The notes: generated from the letters alone by a model not told the origin. Numbered from the stretch's first letter, positions 8,523 to 17,843 are shown. The stretch: 64,000 bases of DNA from Andeanibacterium fulvum (GCF_037154085.1 NZ_JBANRM010000003.1:434001-498000); one strand, 5' to 3'. Numbers and translations are program-made.

Positions 8523-8931
8523 GCCCATTCCCCCGTTCGGCAAAGGTCACACGGCTATGCCAGAACCAGCTTCCAGCGATTACCAGACAGGCAAAGCCGG
8601 TCTGCGCAATCGCGGGGGGAATGCGGGCGAGTTCCACCAGCAGCGGCAGTGCGGCCCAGTTCGCGGCATAGTTCATCAGGTAGAAGCCGGAAAACGCCCC
8701 AAATTCGCGCATCACATTGCCCCGAGTGCGGAACACCCCGAGCTTGTAGGTCATGAAGGCGAACAGCAGGCACACCACCTGAGACACGCCCAGCGCCACC
8801 AGATAGTGCCGGTGGAAGAAGGGCACGGACCAGACCAGCGCTGGATAGAAGGCCAGGCCGACCGCCGTGTTCAGCGCCCCTGCCGCCAGAAAGCGCAGCG
8901 GACGGCCGCCAAGGGAGAGTGCGCGGCTCAT
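8515..8931 (-). CDS. GtrA-family membrane protein (putative polyprenyl-phosphate-sugar flippase)
   Basis: 138 aa with four predicted transmembrane helices. FLAAGALNTAVGLAFYPALV near residue 15 is the classic GtrA opening, and CLLFAFMTYKLGVFRTRGN with the closing GSWFWHSRVTF motif also match. GtrA proteins are thought to flip undecaprenyl-phosphate-linked glucose during O-antigen modification. ATG at 8931 forms an ATGA overlap with the upstream thiamine-diphosphate enzyme gene. With the GT2 gene at 13071-14009 and the GT-C genes at 3896 and 11758, it would complete a Gtr-type decoration set. Confidence 0.88.
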   Translation of the reverse strand: MSRALSLGGRPLRFLAAGALNTAVGLAFYPALVWSVPFFHRHYLVALGVSQVVCLLFAFMTYKLGVFRTRGNVMREFGAFSGFYLMNYAANWAALPLLVELARIPPAIAQTGFACLVIAGSWFWHSRVTFAERGNGRD

Positions 8932-10760
8932 TCCTCGTCCATCAGTTCGATACGCATATTCTCGCGCAGCACCTCGCGCGGGAGGAAAGGCGAAAGGTCT
9001 TCCAGCGCGGGCGAAGTGATGCGGCCGTCCGGATGAGACTTGGCGCCCAGCTTCGGAGCGAAGGACACGTCCTCGTCCACGAACAGCTCGCACAGCACCG
9101 GGCCTTCCGTGGCGAGCGCGGCGGACACTGCGCCAGGCAATTCGTTATGCGAACGGGCACTGAAATAGGCGAAGCCAAAGGCATCGGCCAGGCGCGCGAA
9201 TTCCGGGAAGGTCACATTGCTCTTAGGACCGCCGCCCACTTCGACGCCGTTGAAGAAATTACGGTGCGTCTGGAAGATCGAGACATAGCCGGAATTATTG
9301 ATCACGAAGACCTTCACCGGCAGGCCGTATCCGGCGATGGTCTGCATCTCCTGCAAATTCATCATGATGCTGCCGTCACCGGCGAGGGCGACCACCCGGC
9401 GCGTGCCCCCCGTGGCAGCGCATACGCCGATGGCCGCGGGCAGATCATAGCCCATGGTGGCGCAGCCGGAATTGGTCCACAGGCGCTGGCCTTCGCGGAT
9501 ATGGGCTGTCTGGAACCCGATCACGCAGGCGCTGCCATTGCCGGTAACGACGATGTCGTCGTCACCCAACTGGCGGAACAGCTCGTCCAGCGCGACATAG
9601 GGGTGCATCAGCTGCGAGTGGCTGTGATATTCCGGCAGCACCACGGGGAAGCGCCGCACCCGCTCGCGAGACCATTCGAGCCATTCCTTATGGACCTCGC
9701 CGGGGCCATCATAGTCGGCCGCCAGCAATTCAGGCAGCAAGTCCGCCAGATCGGCCACCACGGGCATGTCGGGCACGACATTGGGCTTGCTCAGTTCCAG
9801 CGGATCTATGTCCACCCAGATCTTGAACGCCTCGCGCGCGAAGCTCTGCCAATTATAGCTGACCTGCCGGATGTTGAGCCTGCTGCCGAGCACCAGCAGC
9901 AGATCCGCGCTCTGCGTCACCATATTGCCGCCGCGATCACCCACTGTGCCGGGCTTACCGCAGTTGAGCGGGTGATCGGTCCACAGCGCGTCATGCGCGT
10001 TCCAGCCGGTGACGACCGGAATGCCGAGTTTCTCGATCAGGCGGAGGAACTGGTCATGCGCGCCACTCAACCGCACCCCGCCGCCTGCGAACACCACCGG
10101 CCGCTGCGCCGAAGCGACCATGGCGAGAATGGCGGACGCCGCGCTTTCCAGGTCGGTCTGCTTCCACGGCTCGTCCAGCTCGGCGGGATCAAAGCCGGGG
10201 AGCAGATCGCCCGGGTCGATCTTCGCAGCCTGCACGTCGAGCGGAATATCGAGCCACACCGGGCCGGGCCGCCCGCTCTTCGCCAGATAAATCGCTTTTT
10301 CGAGGTGATAACGGATCGAGCGCGGATCGGTGACCATCGCGGCATATTTGGTGACCGGGCGGACGATCGGCTCGATATCCAGTTCCTGATCGCCATATTG
10401 CCGCAGCGGCAGGCCCGTGTGGCGCACCGTGGTTTCCATCTTCACCTGGCCTGAAATGACCACCATGCCGATGGAATCGACATAGGCCCCATAGACGCCG
10501 GTGATAGCATTCGTGCCGCCCGGGCCGGAGGTAACGTTCACGACCGCCAGCTTGTTGGTCAGCCGGTAATAGGCCTCCGCCGCCATCGACAGTGCCTGTT
10601 CGTGATGAGTGAACGTGGTCTTGAGGCCCGGATGCGTACCCAGCGAGTGGTTGAGGTGCATCGCGCCGCCGCCCGTCAGCATGAAGACATCGGCAATGCC
10701 GTGCTCCACCAGCGTCTGTGCCACCCAGTCTGAAAGTTTGATCGTGCTCACTTGGTCCAT
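8928..10760 (-). CDS. Thiamine-diphosphate enzyme, acetolactate-synthase-like
   Basis: 610 aa. The ThDP-activating glutamate sits at about residue 54 (THHEQALSMAAEAYYR), after MLTGGGAMHLNHSLG. The cofactor motif begins AGDGSIMMN (GDG at about 461) and ends FVINN (about 488), the spacing of the GDG-x(25-30)-NN family. The central domain retains the Rossmann-like features of AHAS-type enzymes. Housekeeping acetolactate synthase is unlikely: there is no regulatory-subunit gene and it lies between sugar genes. A precedent is YerE of yersiniose synthesis, which adds a two-carbon unit from pyruvate to a CDP-4-keto sugar. I therefore infer C-C bond formation on the CDP sugar made by RfbF/RfbG. ATG at 10760 overlaps the upstream epimerase by 13 bp; GTG at 10751 is an alternative. 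Confidence 0.85.
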   Translation of the reverse strand: MDQVSTIKLSDWVAQTLVEHGIADVFMLTGGGAMHLNHSLGTHPGLKTTFTHHEQALSMAAEAYYRLTNKLAVVNVTSGPGGTNAITGVYGAYVDSIGMVVISGQVKMETTVRHTGLPLRQYGDQELDIEPIVRPVTKYAAMVTDPRSIRYHLEKAIYLAKSGRPGPVWLDIPLDVQAAKIDPGDLLPGFDPAELDEPWKQTDLESAASAILAMVASAQRPVVFAGGGVRLSGAHDQFLRLIEKLGIPVVTGWNAHDALWTDHPLNCGKPGTVGDRGGNMVTQSADLLLVLGSRLNIRQVSYNWQSFAREAFKIWVDIDPLELSKPNVVPDMPVVADLADLLPELLAADYDGPGEVHKEWLEWSRERVRRFPVVLPEYHSHSQLMHPYVALDELFRQLGDDDIVVTGNGSACVIGFQTAHIREGQRLWTNSGCATMGYDLPAAIGVCAATGGTRRVVALAGDGSIMMNLQEMQTIAGYGLPVKVFVINNSGYVSIFQTHRNFFNGVEVGGGPKSNVTFPEFARLADAFGFAYFSARSHNELPGAVSAALATEGPVLCELFVDEDVSFAPKLGAKSHPDGRITSPALEDLSPFLPREVLRENMRIELMDEE

Positions 10761-11761
10761 CCATTGGCAAGGGCCGTGCGCCGGATCGCCTCTGCGAGAG
10801 GCACCGTGGGGCGCAGGCCAAGGTCGCGGCGGATCGCCGCTGTCGAAGGTACGTAACGGCCGGGGTTCCAGCCGGGATCGGGCTGGCCCAGCACGTCGAC
10901 GCCGGGTCCGCCGAGGACATCCGCGGTCAGCCGGGCGAGATCGGCGATGGAGACCGCCTCTTCCGATCCGCAATTATAGGCCGAACCCGCCGGAGCATCG
11001 GCCAGCACGGTCCACAGCCATGCGGCAAGATCGGCGGCATAGAGGTAGGATCGCACTGCCTGGCCGGAGCTTTCCACCCGGATACGCCGCCCCTCCATCG
11101 CGTCGCGGATGAAATTGCCGGCGGCGAAATGGGTATCGAGCGGCAGCATCGGCCCGAGCAGAGCGAAGATGCGTGCGCTGACCGTGTCGAGCCCGAATTG
11201 GTGACGATAGATGGCGCAGAGGGTCTCTGCCGCCCGCTTGCCCTCGGCATAGCAGGACTTGGGATCGGCGAGGTCGGGCCCACCCATCCAATCCTCGGGA
11301 ATATGCGTCATTTCAGGCGGCTGTGCGCCATAGATCGCACCCGAACTCATGAAAAGATAACGCCTCGCACCACTCTGCAAGGCAAAGTCCAAAGTGCGGC
11401 GCGTGCCATCGAGGATCGTATCGAACATACGCCGGGGATCCTTGGCGGTGAGCGCCGCGCTGGCGTCCGTAGCGCCATGAATTACATAGCTGAAGTTACC
11501 TTGAGGTTTGCGAAAATCGGCCGTATCTCCTTGAATAAGCGAGAAACGTTCCGCCAGATGCGGTGCCGACTGGGCAAAGCGCACCGGGTTGCGGCTGAGC
11601 AGCAAAACCTCCGTCTTCACCGGTGCAGCAGCCAGTGCTTCCAGCATCCAGCGGCCGATAAAGCCGGTTCCCCCGGTCATGAAGATGCGCGCGCCGTCAA
11701 ACCTGGGCCAGACGGGCGCAAGGGCGTCCACGACCGCCGCAATATCCTGCCGCACGATCAT
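10748..11761 (-). CDS. NAD-dependent epimerase/dehydratase (extended SDR)
   Basis: 337 aa. The nucleotide-binding motif is FMTGGTGFIGRWMLEAL (about residues 27-43). The catalytic serine region is MSSGAIYGAQ, and Y-x3-K appears as CYAEGKRAAE. It is likely a sugar-nucleotide epimerase, reductase or dehydratase acting on the product of the CDP-sugar enzymes. The start at 11761 makes an ATGA overlap with the upstream membrane glycosyltransferase; the same frame stays open to 12859, but that extension has no family similarity. The downstream partner, overlapping by 13 bp, is the acetolactate-synthase-like gene, so the two products may act in sequence. Confidence 0.87.
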   Translation of the reverse strand: MIVRQDIAAVVDALAPVWPRFDGARIFMTGGTGFIGRWMLEALAAAPVKTEVLLLSRNPVRFAQSAPHLAERFSLIQGDTADFRKPQGNFSYVIHGATDASAALTAKDPRRMFDTILDGTRRTLDFALQSGARRYLFMSSGAIYGAQPPEMTHIPEDWMGGPDLADPKSCYAEGKRAAETLCAIYRHQFGLDTVSARIFALLGPMLPLDTHFAAGNFIRDAMEGRRIRVESSGQAVRSYLYAADLAAWLWTVLADAPAGSAYNCGSEEAVSIADLARLTADVLGGPGVDVLGQPDPGWNPGRYVPSTAAIRRDLGLRPTVPLAEAIRRTALANGWTK

Positions 11762-13074
11762 GCCGCCGCCAGCCCCAGCGTCGGACGAGAGGTCGCATGG
11801 GCGCGCGCCACTTGCGCGATGGCATCCAGCGACAATGACCAGACGATAACGATGATCAGGCCCGGCCGCGCGAAATGGCCATAGGTCAGGCCGAATTGCG
11901 GATTGACCGTCCGTTCGCCCAGCCAACTCGTGCTGGTGATCTGCAAGACAGACGCCAGCACCACGTCGCCCACCAGGCACAACAGATAGGCGCACAGGAT
12001 CGCGAGCGACGGACCGAGCCGCTTCATCGGCTCCATAAACACAAGGAACAGCAGGAACAGCTGCGTATATCCGCCGGGTGACTGCGTCACCAGATAGGCC
12101 CCCAGCAACAGCGCAGCGATGCGGCTGGCGGGCAAGGCACGCGGCTGGAGCCATGCCGCCACTAGCGCCGCCAGCGTCACCACCTGCGTCAGCCGGATCG
12201 CCAGCGGTACGGCAAACTCGATTGCCTCGATCGTGCGCGAAGGTACGAAGTCCAGCAGCGGGACCTGCGCCTGCCGCATGGTAAGCAGGGGGGCATAGCT
12301 CGTCGAATAATTGACCTCGTTCCACACCTGCCCGCTCTGGAAGACGATCCAATTGGCCGTGTTGGAGGCGATTTCCCCCGGCGTGCCCGAGCCGACCAGC
12401 GCCAGCGTCACGAGATACAGCGCCACTGTTGCGATCCCTGCCAGTTCCAGCATCCGCCACCGCCTGCGCACCGCGAGTTCCAGCACCGGCAGCACCAGAT
12501 AGGGCTTGAAATTGATCGTCACCGCTGCGGCCAGCCCCCGCCACAGGCGCGATTGCAGCAGCGGGCCGTGCGCGAGCACGAAGCAGGCAAAACAGGCGAG
12601 GATCAGATTGCCCCGCTCCAGCGTGAAAAGCAGCGGCAGGCCCAGCCCCAGCGCGATAGTGCGCCAGGGGGCGGTCACACGGTCGATCCGGCGCAGGCTG
12701 AACCAGATGAGCGCCACGTTCAGCAGGTAAAACCCGATCAGGGTCGCCCTGCCCAGCCAGTCGCAATCGCGCGCGTAGAAGGGCGACTGGAGATAGCAGC
12801 TCTTCAGGCTGAAAAGGTCGAGGAAGACGAAGGACAGTGGCGGATAGATACTGCGCCACACATCGTAGATGCCTCGATTATTCGCCCAATAGGCAGTGTT
12901 GAACCAGTCCATGAAGGTGTCGTTCGTGTCGAGCACGAAAGGCTGCGGCAGATAGCCGTGATCCAGGAAGAACGCCGCCGTCATGCCAAGGCTGGCCAGC
13001 ACCGCCAGTGCCAGCACGATCTCGAGCAATAGCGGCCAGAAGCGGCGCCCCCCGCCAGCCTCCGCGTGGGTCAT
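11758..13074 (-). CDS. Multi-spanning membrane protein, probable GT-C/GT87-like mannosyltransferase-type enzyme
   Basis: 438 aa, about ten hydrophobic helices. After the first helix comes a loop with DTNDTFMDWFNTAYW, acidic residues in the place where GT-C enzymes hold their catalytic acid, and WRSIYPPLSFVFL. Later TINFKPYLVLPVLEL resembles the K-P-Y-x3-P element of the GT87 (DUF2029) group. It is probably a polyprenyl-phosphate-sugar-dependent glycosyltransferase, or less likely a polymerase. It lies between the GT2 and epimerase genes with ATGA overlaps at both ends, placing it firmly in the polysaccharide operon. Confidence 0.7.
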   Translation of the reverse strand: MTHAEAGGGRRFWPLLLEIVLALAVLASLGMTAAFFLDHGYLPQPFVLDTNDTFMDWFNTAYWANNRGIYDVWRSIYPPLSFVFLDLFSLKSCYLQSPFYARDCDWLGRATLIGFYLLNVALIWFSLRRIDRVTAPWRTIALGLGLPLLFTLERGNLILACFACFVLAHGPLLQSRLWRGLAAAVTINFKPYLVLPVLELAVRRRWRMLELAGIATVALYLVTLALVGSGTPGEIASNTANWIVFQSGQVWNEVNYSTSYAPLLTMRQAQVPLLDFVPSRTIEAIEFAVPLAIRLTQVVTLAALVAAWLQPRALPASRIAALLLGAYLVTQSPGGYTQLFLLFLVFMEPMKRLGPSLAILCAYLLCLVGDVVLASVLQITSTSWLGERTVNPQFGLTYGHFARPGLIIVIVWSLSLDAIAQVARAHATSRPTLGLAAA

Positions 13075-14009
13075 CGCGCGCCTGCCGGGAAATTGATCCG
13101 CTCATCCTCGACCACCAGCGGCACATTGCGGCTACGCTCGCTCAGCAGGCGGACCTGTTCGGCCACCAGCCCGATGGACAGCATGATGAGCGTCATCGAC
13201 GCCGTTGCCAGCCCGAACAGGGCAAGCTCGCCAGCAGGTCCGGCCAGGAACAGGGCAACGATCGTAGCGATCACCAGCCCGAGCGTCGCCAAGCCGAAGA
13301 AACCGGCTGCGAAGAGCGGCAGGCGCAGCAGCGAACGGGTCGATCCGGCGAGCGCCGACATGGCGAAGGAAAACAGGGTCCGGAAACCGTTCTTGCTCTC
13401 GCCCGCCGCGCGGGGCGGCCGGTCGAAGGGGATCACGGTCAGGCGGAAACCCACTTCCACCAGCATGCCGCGAAAGAACGGCTCCGGTTCGTTCCACGCC
13501 GCCAGCGCATCCACTACCTTGCGGTCGAACAGGCCGAAGCCGGTCGCGCCGGGAATGATCGGCTGGTCCCCGAAGCGGGTAAGGAAGGCATAGCCCGCCT
13601 TGCGAACCGCACGCAGCACCAGCGAGGAAGGTTCGCTGCGCCGCTGCCCCAGCACTACCTGCGCGCCCTTGCGCCATTCCTCGACGAAGCGGCCGATCAT
13701 TTCGGGTGGGTCCTGGAAATCGGCGCACATGCCGATCACTGCCTCGCCGCTCGCCTGATAGATGCCATAGGTCGGGCTGCGCATCTGGCCGTAATTGCGG
13801 CTGTTGAAGATTGCGCGAATGCGTCCGTCCTCGCGGCACAGCTGCCGGATGATCTGTCGCGTATCGTCAGTGGAGCAATTGTCGATCAGCACGATCTCAT
13901 GCGAACGGACGACTTTCTGGGCCTCCAGCGTCACCGCCGCGCAGATCGCCCGGACATTCTCCTCCTCGTTGAAGCAGGGAATGACGATCGAAAGCTCAGG
14001 CCGGGTCAT
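13071..14009 (-). CDS. GT2 glycosyltransferase, GtrB/DPM1/ArnC-like
   Basis: 312 aa. The GT-A domain opens ELSIVIPCFNEEENVRAI and shows VLIDNCSTDDT, the acidic CADFQDPPEMI motif and GATGFGLFDRKV. Two C-terminal transmembrane helices (about residues 230-285) are the layout of polyprenyl-phosphate glycosyltransferases such as GtrB and ArnC. It should load a sugar from a nucleotide donor onto undecaprenyl phosphate on the cytoplasmic face. The nucleotide is not evident; given the setting, a CDP-linked sugar is possible. The start codon overlaps the upstream Wzz-like gene (ATGA) and its own stop overlaps the next start. Confidence 0.88.
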   Translation of the reverse strand: MTRPELSIVIPCFNEEENVRAICAAVTLEAQKVVRSHEIVLIDNCSTDDTRQIIRQLCREDGRIRAIFNSRNYGQMRSPTYGIYQASGEAVIGMCADFQDPPEMIGRFVEEWRKGAQVVLGQRRSEPSSLVLRAVRKAGYAFLTRFGDQPIIPGATGFGLFDRKVVDALAAWNEPEPFFRGMLVEVGFRLTVIPFDRPPRAAGESKNGFRTLFSFAMSALAGSTRSLLRLPLFAAGFFGLATLGLVIATIVALFLAGPAGELALFGLATASMTLIMLSIGLVAEQVRLLSERSRNVPLVVEDERINFPAGAR

Positions 14010-15127
14010 GCGCCGTCCTCCCCGTCCTTGCGGGAAAGCCAGGGCAGGCGAATGCCGGTGGCCGGGGCATAGATTTCCGTGAAGGCGGCCAGCAAAAACA
14101 GGAAAGCCAATGCCGCGACGGCGGGGATGTTGAACTTGCGATCTGCATCCAGCCGGGCGGCCTCGATCACCTGCACATCGGTGGCAGTATCGCCAGCCAG
14201 CGTTTCCACCGCCACTTCCTCGGACGAACGCGAATAGACTTCATACAAAGCCTGAGCGAAGCGATAGTCGCGATAGAGGTCGATATATTCGCCAGAAACC
14301 GCCGAAAGCCCGGCCACGTTCGGCCCGGCCGCGTCGGTGCTGGGCTGCGCGGTGCGGCCGATTTGCGCCTGAAGCGAGGCGATTTCGGACTGGACTGCGG
14401 CAAGGCGCGGATTTTCAGGGCCAAGGAAGCCGCTGAGCGTCTGCAGTTCGACCTTCTTGGCCTGCAATTGCGCCTGAAGCCCAGCACGCAGCGAAATTTC
14501 GGTGCCGAGTTGCGCTTCGGGCGCGGCGAGGTTGTTCTTGCGGCGGAAGGCTTCCAGCGCGGCCTCGGCCTTCGCAACCTTGGTGGAGGCATCGGCAAAG
14601 CGCTGCTCGATCACGCGGCGCTTGCGCTCGGTCCGGTCGCGGCCCAGCGCCACGATCCGGTCGCTGATCGCACCGCTATAGGCCTTGGTCAGGGCCTCGG
14701 CCTCGGCGGCGTCATGGCTGCGGGTTTCGACCTCGATGATCCCGCCGGTCAGCGAATGGATATCGACCATCTTGTCCAGCCCGACGCGGGCGGAGCGTTC
14801 GCTGGCATAATCGCCCTTCTCCACCAGCTTCAGCCGCCGGATGACATCGCTGCTGACTTCGCTGCTGCGGGCGATGGCCAGATACATGTCCACCGGCTGC
14901 TTGGCCCCGCCCAGCAAGGCGGCAACGCCGGAGAAGCCTCCGGCATAGGAACTGGTCATGCTGCCGAGACCCAGGCTGTTCACATCCTGCGGCACCACCT
15001 TGGAGCGGGCGACATAGGGCTGCGGCACCACGCACAACACCGCCGCCAGCAAAGCAACGCCTGCATAGGCGCGGCGGCGCTTGCGCGGATCGGCCAGGAT
15101 GGCCTTCATCTGATCGACCCGGTTCAT
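14006..15127 (-). CDS. Wzz/GumC-like polysaccharide co-polymerase (chain-length protein)
   Basis: 373 aa with one transmembrane helix near each end (about residues 20-38 and 330-350) and a long helical periplasmic region (roughly 150-260) rich in A/E/K/R/Q, including RKNNLAAPEAQLGTEISLRA and a GPENPRLAAVQ segment typical of PCP proteins. No C-terminal tyrosine kinase domain is attached. It likely sets chain length or forms the inner-membrane part of an export channel with the SLBB protein encoded just upstream (ATGA overlap at 15124-15127). A second, KpsE-type PCP is encoded at 52378-53472, so the two loci have separate export gear. Confidence 0.85.
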   Translation of the reverse strand: MNRVDQMKAILADPRKRRRAYAGVALLAAVLCVVPQPYVARSKVVPQDVNSLGLGSMTSSYAGGFSGVAALLGGAKQPVDMYLAIARSSEVSSDVIRRLKLVEKGDYASERSARVGLDKMVDIHSLTGGIIEVETRSHDAAEAEALTKAYSGAISDRIVALGRDRTERKRRVIEQRFADASTKVAKAEAALEAFRRKNNLAAPEAQLGTEISLRAGLQAQLQAKKVELQTLSGFLGPENPRLAAVQSEIASLQAQIGRTAQPSTDAAGPNVAGLSAVSGEYIDLYRDYRFAQALYEVYSRSSEEVAVETLAGDTATDVQVIEAARLDADRKFNIPAVAALAFLFLLAAFTEIYAPATGIRLPWLSRKDGEDGA

Positions 15128-17007
15128 TCGACGATGCTCTTCACGGAAGCGAGGCCGATCAGGCCGCCGAACAGGCTGCCGGTGATGTCGCGCAGCCGCG
15201 CCCAGAATTCGCCGCGATTTGCCTCGATCGGGATGAATACCAGATCGCCCGGCAGCGCCTTGGCGTTCAGCGTGCGCTTGCCGTCCGCCAGCACGGTGCC
15301 ATTGGCGCGGACCACGAAGATCTCGCCCTTGTCGCCCAGCTTCTGAATGCCGCCCGCAAGGTTCACATAATCGCGGATCTGTCGTCCATCGGCATAGGAG
15401 AAAGAGGCCGGCGTCGGCACTGCACCGAACACGCCCACCGTGACCGGACGGGGGGGCACATAGATCGTATCGTTATTCTCGAGAATAAGCTCCCGCGGCA
15501 GGTCAGCGGCGCTGACGGGCAGGTCGAACACCAGCCGCCCGGTTGGCTCACGCTCGCGCATCTGGGCCACGACCGAGCGGATCAGCTCGATATTGGCGGG
15601 CTGCACGCGCTGGGCCCTATCCACCGAGGTAAGCGGCTGCGCGGTCAGCAGCATCTCCACATCCTGGATCGCCCGTTCGAAACTGGCCTGCTGCTGCTGG
15701 CGCACGCTCTCTCGCGTGATGACGCTGGCATAGGGAAACGCCTCGCTGGTAAGCCCGCCGGCGCGCTGAAGCACTTCGTCCAGCGTGGCGCCGGGGCGGA
15801 AGTAATAACGGCCGGGTTTCGCCACTTCGCCGCCGATGGTGACGAGGAGCGATTGCTGCTGCAGCGGGCGGGCGATCCCGGCATTGCTGACCACGCGGAT
15901 GATCTCGCCGCGCTTCGCAGGGCGTGCCTGCGCATCGGCGGCGGAGATTTCCTCCCACCCCGTGCCGCTCTGACCCAGTGGATCGAACACCATCAGGCGG
16001 CTGCGATCGGCGATCGTGTTGACCCCGCCCGCATAGAGCAGAGCATCGGACAGGGTTTCGTTCGGGGCGAGTTCGAAGATCGCCTCGCGATTGACGCTGC
16101 CGGTGACGGCCACCTGCTCGCCAGCCGGGGCGATATAGATCACGTCCCCGTTCTGCAGCACGGCGTCGCCTCTGCGGTCGCCCTTCATCAACAGGTCGTA
16201 AAGATCGAAATCGGAAACCAGCTCACCATTGCGGCGCAACTGGATGGAACGGAAACTGCCGCCGGAAGAGGGCCCGCCGGCAGCGAGCACCGCATTCACC
16301 AGCGTCGAGAGACTGCCGACCGTGAAGGAACCGGGCGTCGCAGCAAAGCCTGTGACATAGACAGTCACACCCTTGAGCCGGGCCACGGTCACTTCCAGTT
16401 CGAAGCTGCGATATTGGCGCGAAACCTCGCGCGCGATCACCTGGCGCAGATCGCCGTAACGCACTCCCCCGACCATGATCGAGCCAACCTTGGGCACGAA
16501 GATGCGTCCCTCGCCGTCGATGGTGAGTTGCAGGTCGCTCGCCTGTACGGAACCCGCCAGCGACAGGCGAATGCGGTCGCCGGGGTTCAGGCGGTAATCC
16601 GGCGGGATCGCGGCCACGGGTGGCGGCGTGAAATCGCGCGCAGAGGGGATCAGCAGTTCCGAACCGAAGCGGCGCAGTGGCTTGCCCGCCATTTCGGAAA
16701 CATAGCTCTCGAACTCGCTGGGCGGCGGAGCCTTGGTCAGCACCTTGGCGGGTTTCGCCGGGGATGCAGATGGATCGTCCTGCGGCGCAGAGGACCTGCC
16801 GCCATCGAGCACATCCGGCTCGAATGCAGGCATTTGCGCGGACGAGACTCCCGGCACCTGCGTCTCGCTGCCTGTATCGCTGCGCGCGGCCGCGCCCTGC
16901 TGCTGGCCAGGATCGACCGGCAGTGCGAGTTGCGCCGTCGCCTGCGTGGCGAGCAGGGCAATAGCCAGCGCGAAGGCGGATGCAATTCTCCCCGGCATGG
17001 CGATCAT
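15124..17007 (-). CDS. Polysaccharide export outer-membrane protein with several SLBB domains (Wza-like)
   Basis: 627 aa with a cleavable signal peptide (ALAIALLATQATA; no lipobox cysteine). A variable Pro/Ser-rich stretch to about residue 90 precedes the Poly_export domain, recognisable by DYRLNPGDRIRLSLAGSV. Several SLBB repeats follow (around VYVTGFAATPGSFTVG, VAVTGSVNREAIFELAPNET, VTIGGEVAKPGRYYFRPGAT, VGVFGAVPTPASFSYADG). It would form the periplasmic and outer-membrane conduit for the polymer. Being long, multi-SLBB and without a lipidation site, it is more like capsule/EPS proteins of the extended Wza type than E. coli Wza. Start 17007 overlaps the IMPase stop; a second ATG is at 16998. 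Confidence 0.88.
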   Translation of the reverse strand: MIAMPGRIASAFALAIALLATQATAQLALPVDPGQQQGAAARSDTGSETQVPGVSSAQMPAFEPDVLDGGRSSAPQDDPSASPAKPAKVLTKAPPPSEFESYVSEMAGKPLRRFGSELLIPSARDFTPPPVAAIPPDYRLNPGDRIRLSLAGSVQASDLQLTIDGEGRIFVPKVGSIMVGGVRYGDLRQVIAREVSRQYRSFELEVTVARLKGVTVYVTGFAATPGSFTVGSLSTLVNAVLAAGGPSSGGSFRSIQLRRNGELVSDFDLYDLLMKGDRRGDAVLQNGDVIYIAPAGEQVAVTGSVNREAIFELAPNETLSDALLYAGGVNTIADRSRLMVFDPLGQSGTGWEEISAADAQARPAKRGEIIRVVSNAGIARPLQQQSLLVTIGGEVAKPGRYYFRPGATLDEVLQRAGGLTSEAFPYASVITRESVRQQQQASFERAIQDVEMLLTAQPLTSVDRAQRVQPANIELIRSVVAQMREREPTGRLVFDLPVSAADLPRELILENNDTIYVPPRPVTVGVFGAVPTPASFSYADGRQIRDYVNLAGGIQKLGDKGEIFVVRANGTVLADGKRTLNAKALPGDLVFIPIEANRGEFWARLRDITGSLFGGLIGLASVKSIVE

Positions 17008-17843
17008 CGGACCAGTTCTGCCACAGGCACGAGGCCCGCTTCTTCACTCAGCAGCACGTCTGCGCCAACTTCCCAAAGATGAAGGTCGGATGCGGCAAGG
17101 ATGCCCGTACCGCTGCCACCCACTCGATAGGGAGAGCGGTCCCAATGGGTCACGCGTCCGCCTGCCTCGTTTACGAAGAGAGCGCCCGCCGCATGGTCCC
17201 ACGGCAGGGAGCGCTGGAACAGGGCAATGTCGTTTTCACCCAGCACGAGACGCGGATAGCTCTCCGCCGCACAGCGGGGCACTGCAACGCGCTGGAGGCG
17301 GCCATAGGCATGAGCGTGAACCCGCTCGCGCCGGTGCGGCTCGAGGAAATGGGTTCCCAGCGCCGCAATGGGGTGGTGAGCCCCCGTCTTGCGCGCGATG
17401 ACACGCTGACCGTCGATCGTCGCGCCCTTGCCTGCTTCGGCAAAGCACATCCGCCCGGTGACGACATCGAGAATCCAGCCCATCTGCGGCACACCATTCT
17501 CGACCAACGCCACCATCATGCCGAACAGGGCCTTCCCCGCAGCGAAGTTGGCGGTGCCGTCAAGCGGATCGACCAGCCAGACCAACCCTTCCCCCACACC
17601 GGAGAGCAGGCCCGGATCGGCAGAGACCGCTTCCTCGCCCACGATACGCGCGCCCGGACACAGGCCAGCGAGGCCGTCCGAGAGAAGGCGTTCCGCCTCC
17701 AGATCGGCGCTGGTGACGACCTCGCCCGGGCTCTTTTCGGATACGTCCGCCCCCGACAGCCGCCGGAAACGGGGCAGGATGGCACATTCGGCGACCTGTT
17801 CCATCAAGGCGCCGACTTCCCGGTAAAGTGTCATGGCGATCAT
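17004..17843 (-). CDS. Inositol-monophosphatase family phosphatase
   Basis: 279 aa. The metal-binding motifs are VGEEAVSAD, WLVDPLDGTANFAAG (D-P-L-D-G-T) and PWDHAAGALFVNEAGG (W-D-x-A-A-G), the three hallmarks of the IMPase/CysQ/FBPase superfamily. Substrate cannot be read from sequence; members dephosphorylate inositol phosphates, sugar phosphates or PAP. Placed between an HpcH aldolase and export genes, with ATGA overlaps at both ends, it more likely removes phosphate from a sugar intermediate than serves general metabolism. A separate inositol-phosphate synthase lies 32 kb away, so a link to inositol is possible but unproven. Confidence 0.87.
   Translation of the reverse strand: MIAMTLYREVGALMEQVAECAILPRFRRLSGADVSEKSPGEVVTSADLEAERLLSDGLAGLCPGARIVGEEAVSADPGLLSGVGEGLVWLVDPLDGTANFAAGKALFGMMVALVENGVPQMGWILDVVTGRMCFAEAGKGATIDGQRVIARKTGAHHPIAALGTHFLEPHRRERVHAHAYGRLQRVAVPRCAAESYPRLVLGENDIALFQRSLPWDHAAGALFVNEAGGRVTHWDRSPYRVGGSGTGILAASDLHLWEVGADVLLSEEAGLVPVAELVR

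Noticed and set aside
8919..10454. 511-codon plus-strand frame opposite the ThDP enzyme
   Set aside because: Antisense shadow; ThDP motifs on the minus strand are complete.
8928..10760. Housekeeping acetolactate synthase (ilvB)
   Set aside because: Core enzyme is unlikely: no ilvN/ilvC nearby and the gene lies inside a polysaccharide operon; retained only as a family-level call.
11762..12859. N-terminal extension of the epimerase frame giving a 703-residue protein
   Set aside because: The extension overlaps the membrane glycosyltransferase gene in another register and has no similarity; ATG at 11761 with ATGA overlap is the natural start.
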